DNA from: Phycisphaerae bacterium
GTDB taxonomy: Bacteria; Planctomycetota; Phycisphaerae; UBA1845
Direction: 5' to 3'
Assembly: GCA_029260255.1 (NCBI GenBank)
Contig: JAJDDR010000104.1
Location: forward strand, 1 to 37,336
Length of the DNA: 37,336 nucleotides
Shown here: in pieces, positions 31,825-37,336 of the stretch
How positions within the stretch are numbered: position 1 is the stretch's first letter
Layout: the number at the start of each line of letters is the position of its first letter
Program-made: the position numbers and the translations under genes
Notes under the pieces: generated by a model
Databases searched by the model: none
Told to the model about the DNA's origin: nothing
Seen by the model: only the letters and a program-made list of their open reading frames with translations

Positions 31825-33238
31825 TCCCCAGGCGTCCCGACCAGTACCGCGCCGCCGTCGCCGGTCCCGACCACATCAAGGACCACAGGTCGGCGGTCGA
31901 AACATGCGTCCCGAACCGCGGGGCAAAGGGCGTCGACGTCATACGCATCGGCCACTCGCGCCCGAGTTGCTCCATGCCCGCCCGTGCGAGAACGCCGTCC
32001 ACCCAGCAATCCTCCGAAACATCCGACAGGACGCCTTCGAGCGTTAGTAGCGACTTTCGGAACATCAGCAGATCGGTCCCAAACCTGACGCCGCCCGACC
32101 CGGCCACACCGTCCATCAGGGCGACCAGCCAGGCCATCCCCGGCATCATGCCACCGCGAACCCGCCGCAGGGAATCCCCGACCGCAGCGCGAACCGCGGA
32201 GTCGTCGACGCTGCCCTCGGTGAGTCCCGCGACGGCTCGGCAGACCCGCCCGGCGTCCAGCGTCCAACCCCCAAGCAGTGCCTGCACGACGCACTCCCGG
32301 TCCGCCGTTCGGAGGCGCCCGGTGAGGCTCCAATCCAGGATTCCGAGCGCCGAATCGTGGAGCGCCATGAGGTTTCCGGCATGCGGGTCGGCATGAAACA
32401 GCGATGCCGCATCCGCCGACCACATCGGCCTGCCGATCAGCGCCTCGACGATCACGCGCGCCAATACCGACCGATCCCCGTCCGCCTCGGTGACCTTGCA
32501 GCCGTCCAGACGCTCCATGGCCGTCACACGTCGCGAGCACATCGGATAGACCTCCGGCACCCGGACCCGATCCCACCCCTCGTAGCAATTCGCGGCCTCG
32601 CGGAGGTTTTTCTGCTCGACGTCCAGTCGAACCTCGCTCGACAGGAGGTCCCGAACCGACTGGAACGTCTCAGCGTAGTCCACCGGCGGCAGCCCATACC
32701 CATCGCACCGCTCGTCCAGGTAGACCCCCAGTTCCGACAGTATGTCCAGCTCCTCCCCGAGTTTCTCCTCGATCCCCGGTTTCAGGACCTTGAACACCCC
32801 TTCCCGACCCTCCCACTGAAACGGCACGACAACTGCAACGCTCCCCTCCAAAAGCCCACGGGTCGCATCCCGTTCGTCGAACACAACGTCCCGCCCGATT
32901 CCCCCTAAATCGTCTTCAATCAACCGACGAACCTCGCCAGCAACCATCCCCCCGCGCACCGACTCGAGTTCCTGCAATTGCGCTCGCAGTTCCACCGACA
33001 ATCGCCGATCCCGCGCCACTACCTGCCCCAACTTGTGCAATACCGGGCTGCGCCGCATCACATCGACGACTCGCCCGGCAACATCCGCCAACGACGACGG
33101 GACGCCGTCAGCGGACGACCCGCTCCGAATCCGCCGCACAAAGAACCGAAACGCATCGGCGATCAGCTCCCGATACCGCGTGTATTCCTCAGGCACCAGC
33201 GCCCCGACATCAAGCCTGATCTCTTCCGGGCCACTCAT
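31814..33238 (-). CDS. AarF/UbiB (ABC1) family kinase-like protein
   Basis: 474 residues. The KxGQ motif of the family is at VLHKLGQVVARD; the nucleotide-binding strand and lysine region is VVVPFQWEGREGVFKVLKPG. The catalytic loop is SLFHADPHAGNLMAL and the metal loop LGILDWSLTGRL (Asp in place of DFG). RVTAMERLDGCKV is also conserved. ABC1 proteins are atypical kinases/ATPases tied to ubiquinone or isoprenoid lipid metabolism; no role in this context is known. The C-terminus lacks the usual two-transmembrane anchor. The ATG lies three bases after the stop of the caspase-like gene, so coupling is likely. The last residues derive from the TCGTCAA repeat. Confidence 0.85.
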   Translation of the reverse strand: MSGPEEIRLDVGALVPEEYTRYRELIADAFRFFVRRIRSGSSADGVPSSLADVAGRVVDVMRRSPVLHKLGQVVARDRRLSVELRAQLQELESVRGGMVAGEVRRLIEDDLGGIGRDVVFDERDATRGLLEGSVAVVVPFQWEGREGVFKVLKPGIEEKLGEELDILSELGVYLDERCDGYGLPPVDYAETFQSVRDLLSSEVRLDVEQKNLREAANCYEGWDRVRVPEVYPMCSRRVTAMERLDGCKVTEADGDRSVLARVIVEALIGRPMWSADAASLFHADPHAGNLMALHDSALGILDWSLTGRLRTADRECVVQALLGGWTLDAGRVCRAVAGLTEGSVDDSAVRAAVGDSLRRVRGGMMPGMAWLVALMDGVAGSGGVRFGTDLLMFRKSLLTLEGVLSDVSEDCWVDGVLARAGMEQLGREWPMRMTSTPFAPRFGTHVSTADLWSLMWSGPATAARYWSGRLGIDD

Positions 33239-33241
33239 CGC

Positions 33242-34210
33242 TTACTCATCGTCAATCATTGACCTCAGATAGCACGCCAAACCCGAGTCACGGTCCGTCT
33301 CCGGCACCGCTCGCACCGCCGAAGCGCCCGAGAACCACAGCCAATAAATGTGCTCCACAACCGCGGACAGCCGATTGAACGTAATCACTTTGGCTGGCCG
33401 TAGTGCCTCTTCCCACGCCGCCGCCTTGAATCCCCCCTCACAGGCGGTGATGTAGACGAACGCAAGCCGCTCACCAACACTCTCTCTGACAATTCCGTCA
33501 AACGGCGCTACAGCAATCTGCCCCGAAGCAACCATCCCCCAGTAGCCATGGGAGGCAACGAACACGAAGCGCCCACTCCCAAGCGCCTCGCGTAGCGTCT
33601 GCTGCGTCAAGAGTGCAACAACGACGCTCTCGGCGCCCCATCGTTCGCGCGCGGCGAGCGAGATGCGGTAGAAGCCCAGGCAGAATACCCACCGCGGCAC
33701 GCAGCCCATGTCGTCGTAGAGCATGTACGCGTCGCCCGGACCATCGTTGCGCGTAATCACTGACGAGTGCAGTGCCAAACCTCCAAGAACCAGGGTGCCA
33801 AGCACCAGCACGATGCAGCCGATGCGCGCCAACCGCAGCAAGCGCTCACGACGCATGAGCCGGGCGATACCCGGGAGAGAACGCGAGGAGTTACAGCACG
33901 CCAGACTCAATCCGCTCGCCCACGCCAGAACGCCGGCCCCAACAAGGAGGATTTGCATCCCATCGATGACAGCGTTTGGTCCTGACTCGTATATGACGCG
34001 ATGAAAAACGCCAAGGCAAGAATCTAGTCCGAGAAGGACGCACTCGACAGCGAGCAATGCAAAAAGAAACACAAAGACACCGAGTGCCTGCCGGTGGTGG
34101 TGGCGGACCCGTGTATCGCTCGCGCCGAGCCGGGATGGCGTAACGAAACCCGCTAGACCGAAATAGAAAGCGACGCCCAGCAAACGAGCTTTCACTTCGA
34201 TCGTACGCAT
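33242..34210 (-). CDS. Membrane protein with caspase/CHAT-like C-terminal domain
   Basis: 322 residues. About four hydrophobic helices occupy ~10-25, 43-62, 83-105 and 128-147. The C-terminal ~150 residues contain FVFVASHGYWGMVASG with His221-Gly222, and 36 residues later LAFVYITACEGGFKAAAW with Cys257. This order (strand-HG, then strand-ACxxG) is the signature of clan CD cysteine proteases (caspase/CHAT type). AKVITFNRLSAVVEHIYW after it fits the strand-helix pattern that follows the Cys in CHAT domains. Assignment is by pattern only. The ATG directly follows the molybdoenzyme stop (TAGATG), and the AarF-like gene follows after three bases, so it is the middle gene of a coupled trio. If active, a membrane-anchored protease. 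Confidence 0.6.
   Translation of the reverse strand: MRTIEVKARLLGVAFYFGLAGFVTPSRLGASDTRVRHHHRQALGVFVFLFALLAVECVLLGLDSCLGVFHRVIYESGPNAVIDGMQILLVGAGVLAWASGLSLACCNSSRSLPGIARLMRRERLLRLARIGCIVLVLGTLVLGGLALHSSVITRNDGPGDAYMLYDDMGCVPRWVFCLGFYRISLAARERWGAESVVVALLTQQTLREALGSGRFVFVASHGYWGMVASGQIAVAPFDGIVRESVGERLAFVYITACEGGFKAAAWEEALRPAKVITFNRLSAVVEHIYWLWFSGASAVRAVPETDRDSGLACYLRSMIDDE
33249..33263. repeat. Single TCGTCAA unit with inverted repeat GTCAAT-c-ATTGAC
   Basis: A TCGTCAA at 33249-33255 overlaps a perfect inverted repeat GTCAATCATTGAC (33251-33263). It encodes the C-terminal MIDDE of the caspase-like protein. Confidence 0.4.
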
Positions 34211-36538
34211 CTATCGCTCAACCTGCCGCTGTCCCCGGCGGCTCTCCACCCTCACAATCACGTTATAATCCGGCTCGCAACTCGGCTGATCGTACACGCC
34301 GCGCTTGACCAAGTCGTTCGCCAGAGGCCAAAACGCCTGCGCGCTTCCACGGCGCACGCCGTCGTCCACCCAGCAGATACCGTCCGTCGCCGCTCCGTGC
34401 CCGGTCGTCAGGCGTACCGCCCGCCCGTGTGTCAGGCCGAGCGCCTCAACGTCATCGGCGTGCATCAGCACCGCCCGCCGCGTCGTCGCACCCGTAAGAG
34501 AGTCTTTCTTCACGCTCGGTCGATGCTGCGAGTTCCATTGCCCGAATCCGCGCCGCGTGGTCAGCATCAGATGACCATCGGGGACGTCCACGCGCTCGGG
34601 CTCGAGCGCGGCGAACACCGCCCGCCCGTCGGGCATGTTGGCGAACTCGTCCGCGCACAGGCACGCCCCGCCCCACTGCATCTGCTTGTGCGGAGCGGAC
34701 AGTTCGGCGATTCCCCTGTACATCCCGATGCTGCGATCCATCATCTCGCGAATCGCCTGCGTCCCGTCGTACGAGAAGCCCTTGAGATTGTCTCCCAGCA
34801 CGCCCCGCGCGATCTCCCGAAGCGCCTGCCACGACTCCGGCAGATCCCGATGATCCCGCGGAATCGTCCCGCGAAACGCGCGAATCGTCCGATCCGTCGA
34901 CGTCGTCGTGAACACGCTGTCCCACTCGTACCAGTTGCGAATCGGGATCACAAGTGACGCCTCGCCCGGCTCGATCATCGCCTCCGAGTTCATCGACACA
35001 TCCAGACGAATTCGATACGGCACCTTGCTCAGCACGCGTTCGATGTACGCGCGATCCGGCATGGTCTCGCGCAGATTTCCGCCGAGACACATCAGCAGGT
35101 CAATCTCACCCCGGTCCGCGGCCTCGATCATCCGACCCGTGGGCAACCCGGCGGTGCTCGGCGCCTCCGCGCCCCAATGCTCGGAAAACCGGGCGACCGA
35201 CGCTTCGTCAACCGCCGTACCGCCCGGAAAAATGTCCGGCGCGACCCCGCACTCGCCCGACGCCTGTACCGAACTCTGACCGCGCAGGGGAGCAACACCG
35301 GCCTTGGACTTGCCCAACTGACCGAGGGCCAACGCGACATTCACGATCGACTGAACGTGCTCCGTCCCGCGCCGGTGCTGGGTCAGCCCCATTCCCCAGC
35401 AGAACACCGCGTTCTCGCATCGCGCCAGCACCATCGCCAGACGACGCATCGCCTCGATCGACGCCCCGCTGGTCTCGGACAACCACTTGAGCGTCTGCCC
35501 GGCGAGCTTGGTCGCAACCTCCTCGAACCCGCGAGTACGCGACTGAATGAACTCGAGGTGAGTCGAGGTGAGCAGCGCGTCCTCGATCAGGATCTTCAAG
35601 ACGCCGTTGAAGAACGCCGTGTCCCCGCCGACACGCACCGAGACGAATTCGTCACAGATCCTGCTGCCGAACATCGCGCTCTTCGGACTCGAAGGAACCC
35701 AGTACCGATCGAGCCCCGGCTCGCGATACGGGTTCACCACCACCACGTAAGGCCGACCCCCGCGCTTCGCCCGGCCGTTTTCGATATAGCGCATCACCAG
35801 CGGCTGGTTGTTCGCCAGATTCGTCCCCGCCAGAACCAGAACGTCAGTGTCCCGGAAGTCGCTCAGCGATCCCGTTGACACGCCCACCCCGATCGACGCC
35901 TTCAGCGCCGAGACGCTGGCCGCGTGACACTGCCGAGCGCAGCTGTCCACGTTGTTCGTCCCCCCGACGACCCGCGCAAACTGCTGAAACGCGTAGTACT
36001 CCTCGTTGTTCACCCCCTTGCTCGACGAAAAGAACCCCCGCCGGCGCCCCCCCTCGATCCCTCGATCACTAGATCCCCTGATCCCTTTGCCCCCCACCCA
36101 CTCGCCCGCCAGCCCATACGCTTGTTCAAACGAGACTTCCCCGTACCCCTTCTCCCCCCGCCGCCATAGCAGCGGCTTGGTGATCCGGCCGAGCCGCTCG
36201 ATCCGATCGTTCCCCAGCCGCCGCACCCGCTCGGCATCTCCGAACGCGCCGGGCTCCGCGTCGTCGCGAAGCACTTCCTCGATCAGCCCGAGTCGCACCA
36301 AGCAGAAGTGAGGCCAGTTGGGCATCACGTTGTCCCACAAGCCGTCGGTCTGCACCGCGCATCCGTTGCAAGGACCGTTCAACACGCGCCAGGCTTTGTG
36401 CCACTTCCCGGCGTTTTCCGCGACCGCGTCGACAACCCCCATGAAGTGCCGAGGCTTCCCCTTCGCCATCACCCCGAACGGCGAACACTCCTCCAGCAAC
36501 ACCCTCAACGCATCCAGCAAACCCGATCCCTCCCCCAT
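34211..36538 (-). CDS. Molybdopterin oxidoreductase of the YdeP/FdhF family
   Basis: 775 residues. The N-terminal cysteine region GPCNGCAVQTDG...HFCLVRLGL, and WHKAWRVLNG before it, match the YdeP-type formate dehydrogenase-like family (TIGR01701-like), which has a reduced set of cluster cysteines compared with FdhF. The next motif is RGFFSSSKGVNNEEYYAFQQ, then FARVVGGTNNVDSC and ARQCHAASVSAL; Cys of RQCH corresponds to the family's molybdenum-site region. The C-terminus is the molybdopterin-dinucleotide domain (LMLTTRRGFGQWNSQHRPSV). Substrate unknown; no electron-transfer partner is encoded beside it. An in-frame period-8 tandem repeat (36051-36082) adds GIRGSSDRGIEG at ~153-163. The start ATG 36538 lacks a clear Shine-Dalgarno and abuts an ATTCNNN repeat. 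First gene of the trio with the caspase-like and AarF-like genes. Confidence 0.85.
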   Translation of the reverse strand: MGEGSGLLDALRVLLEECSPFGVMAKGKPRHFMGVVDAVAENAGKWHKAWRVLNGPCNGCAVQTDGLWDNVMPNWPHFCLVRLGLIEEVLRDDAEPGAFGDAERVRRLGNDRIERLGRITKPLLWRRGEKGYGEVSFEQAYGLAGEWVGGKGIRGSSDRGIEGGRRRGFFSSSKGVNNEEYYAFQQFARVVGGTNNVDSCARQCHAASVSALKASIGVGVSTGSLSDFRDTDVLVLAGTNLANNQPLVMRYIENGRAKRGGRPYVVVVNPYREPGLDRYWVPSSPKSAMFGSRICDEFVSVRVGGDTAFFNGVLKILIEDALLTSTHLEFIQSRTRGFEEVATKLAGQTLKWLSETSGASIEAMRRLAMVLARCENAVFCWGMGLTQHRRGTEHVQSIVNVALALGQLGKSKAGVAPLRGQSSVQASGECGVAPDIFPGGTAVDEASVARFSEHWGAEAPSTAGLPTGRMIEAADRGEIDLLMCLGGNLRETMPDRAYIERVLSKVPYRIRLDVSMNSEAMIEPGEASLVIPIRNWYEWDSVFTTTSTDRTIRAFRGTIPRDHRDLPESWQALREIARGVLGDNLKGFSYDGTQAIREMMDRSIGMYRGIAELSAPHKQMQWGGACLCADEFANMPDGRAVFAALEPERVDVPDGHLMLTTRRGFGQWNSQHRPSVKKDSLTGATTRRAVLMHADDVEALGLTHGRAVRLTTGHGAATDGICWVDDGVRRGSAQAFWPLANDLVKRGVYDQPSCEPDYNVIVRVESRRGQRQVER
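36051..36082. repeat. Period-8 tandem repeat (CCCTCGAT-type) inside molybdoenzyme gene
   Basis: Units CCCTCGAT 36051-36058, CCCTCGAT 36059-36066, CACTAGAT 36067-36074, CCCCTGAT 36075-36082, decaying into CCCTTTGC. In frame, just before the conserved FFSSS motif. Confidence 0.75.
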
Positions 36539-36777
36539 TCGCTATTCTGAATTCGCCATTCTGAATTCCAAGGACCTGCCATTGTCGACCCGTAGTTCGC
36601 CTCCATCGACGCCGTGTCCGCGTCGTCCACCAGCCCGTCGCAATTGCCGTCGGCCAGTTCGGAACGGGACGACAGATTGTTGTACGCGAGGCAGAACGCG
36701 TCAATGTCCTTGCCCGTGATGTCCCCGTCGCCGTTGAAATCATCGAACATCGTGAACGCCGCCCCGACCAGCGCACA
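36505..36777 (-). pseudogene. Dockerin-like C-terminal remnant of a secreted protein
   Basis: The frame is open from just after the transposase stop (TAA 36778-36780) and reads ...GAAFTMFDDFNGDGDITG then KDIDAFCLAYNN and DGNCDGLVDDADTASMEANY. These are two Ca-binding dockerin/EF-hand-like loops (DxNxDGxxxxxD) that typically end planctomycete secreted proteins. There is no signal peptide or N-terminal part, so this is a 3' fragment, probably cut off by the insertion sequence next to it. The tail after ANYGS reads through a repeat into the start of the molybdoenzyme gene, so its original stop appears lost. Confidence 0.65.
36537..36571. repeat. Period-7 repeat (ATTCNNN)x5 across gene boundary
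   Basis: ATTCGCT, ATTCTGA, ATTCGCC, ATTCTGA, ATTCCAA in tandem from 36537. It encodes the tail of the dockerin remnant (WNSEWRIQNSEW) and overlaps the start codon of the molybdoenzyme gene. Confidence 0.75.
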
Positions 36778-37190
36778 TTAGACCCTCCGCGCCGCTAGGA
36801 TCTCCATCAGGAACGCTTTGTTCCAGCCGGCGATTCGGCTTTTCCTTTGATGCTGTTCTTGGCCGGGTGGCGTTTCAACAGACTGATCCCCAAGCGGCGT
36901 AGCCAGCAGAGGTTGTTCGCCAAGCGCCGTTCCCGTGCGCGACTGCGGTCCTCGTCGAAGGTCGCATCCAAAACCTAGTGGAGTGAATTCTCAATGCTCC
37001 AGTGGCCGCACACTGCGTCGTACGAACCACCATGCCGATGCCCTTGAGTCCCTTCCACTGATCCCTGCACGGGAAGTCCTCGGGCAGTTTCGCCAGGACA
37101 TAGTGCCGTGCATCCTTGCGCCCGCGACCTTTTTCGGCGGTCTCATGGACGCGGTGAGGGCGCTTAACAGTACAGCGCAACCTTGATTTC
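36778..37190 (-). pseudogene. ISAs1-family transposase remnant
   Basis: Minus strand, broken into several frames. From 37180: ETAEKGRGRKDARHYVLAKL, then PEDF and QWKGLKGIGMVVRT. After an apparent deletion and frameshift: AVCGHWSIENSLH, a stop TAG (36975-36977) where family members have Trp (ENSLHW), then VLDATFDEDRSRARERRLAN, WLRRLGISLLKRHPAKN and a second frameshift to WNKAFLMEILAARRV. These are the diagnostic C-terminal blocks of ISAs1 (H-repeat associated) transposases. The usual ~45 residues between GMV and GHW are missing. Not functional. The N-terminal half is absent. Confidence 0.85.
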
Positions 37191-37293
37191 CTCGCAAAAC
37201 CCCCTGGCGTTTTGGGGCAGGGTGGCGCGCCGCGTGCTGGTGTTTTTGGGTTGACGGAACGAGATCATTCCGGTTTGGCAAGGACGGTCACCC

Positions 37294-37336
37294 ATGTTTC
37301 GACGCACGGATTCACAAGCCACCTTCGATTCGCTCA
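37294..37336 (+). CDS. Start of an unidentified gene, cut by window end
   Basis: ATG 37294 has AAGGA 9 nt upstream. Only MFRRTDSQATFDSL is visible. Short MFR...-type starts occur in some transposases, but 14 residues are too few to assign a family. Confidence 0.4.
   Translation, partial: MFRRTDSQATFDSL

Noticed and set aside
30050-32047. 665-codon plus-strand frame opposite the HEAT, murI and AarF-like genes
   Set aside because: It crosses three well-supported minus-strand genes and shows no domain.
1-37336. CRISPR array, prophage or biosynthetic cluster
   Set aside because: No regularly spaced repeats, phage structural genes, polyketide or nonribosomal modules were seen. The tandem repeats present have units of 7-8 bases with no spacers.

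Overview
This 37.3 kb, GC-rich window looks like chromosomal DNA of a member of the Planctomycetota, most likely Phycisphaerae-like. That is an inference from gene content: a pseudopilin with an N-terminal methylation motif and a C-terminal H-G...F-x-DGHV motif, many lipoproteins, an FG-GAP repeat lipoprotein, dockerin-like EF-hand repeats, GH2 and PD40 proteins, and short tandem-repeat and palindromic insertions inside genes. There is no phage, plasmid backbone or CRISPR array. The only clear mobile-element trace is a decayed ISAs1-type transposase at the right end.

Layout. 1-2135 (+): 3' part of a coiled-coil protein, then a SirB1/transglutaminase-like protein. 2183-8059 (-): a 1366-residue FG-GAP lipoprotein and a eukaryote-like UDP-sugar pyrophosphorylase. 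8154-11279 (+): a Tat-exported DUF362 protein, an unexplained 680-base leader, a pseudopilin with a strong terminator, and a Nudix hydrolase. 11258-13487 (-): a nucleotide-sugar epimerase and a glycosidase-like lipoprotein. 13558-14760 (+): two small lipoproteins and tRNA-Glu(TTC). 15102-18446 (-): a fusion of a GH2 domain, a PD40 propeller and Ig-like repeats. 18572-22500 (-): a B12-type radical SAM protein, a phosphoglycosyl transferase-like protein and a SPASM radical SAM protein, with a divergent methyltransferase at 23087. 23932-30829 (-): a run HEAT lipoprotein, Zn-dehydrogenase, PgeF/laccase-domain protein, 52-residue Cys-rich protein, SagB-type oxidoreductase, GT39-TPR membrane protein, small lipoprotein. 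30851-36538 (-): MurI, then upstream a tight trio of molybdopterin oxidoreductase (YdeP/FdhF type), membrane-anchored caspase/CHAT-like protein and AarF/UbiB-like kinase. 36505-37336: dockerin remnant, ISAs1 remnant, and the start of another gene.

How genes work together. The UDP-sugar pyrophosphorylase, epimerase, phosphoglycosyl transferase-like protein, two radical SAM proteins, methyltransferase and GT39 protein suggest envelope glycan or glycolipid synthesis. MurI and PgeF concern peptidoglycan. The many lipoproteins and the GH2/PD40 protein are envelope or extracellular.

Most notable: (1) a membrane protein with a His/Cys caspase-like dyad embedded in a molybdoenzyme/AarF operon; (2) a hidden 52-residue Cys-rich gene overlapping a SagB-type gene by GTGA; (3) a 25-bp-arm palindromic element inserted in frame in the GT39 gene, and period-7 or period-8 tandem repeats inserted in frame or across the ends of several genes between 26 and 36.6 kb; (4) two enzymes with a canonical catalytic residue replaced (GH2 acid/base Glu to Ala; phosphoglycosyl transferase Asp to Val). 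Several sigma70-like promoters (TTGAC-type -35 with 17-18 nt spacing) can be read by eye. All family assignments are from recognition of motifs; no database search was run.
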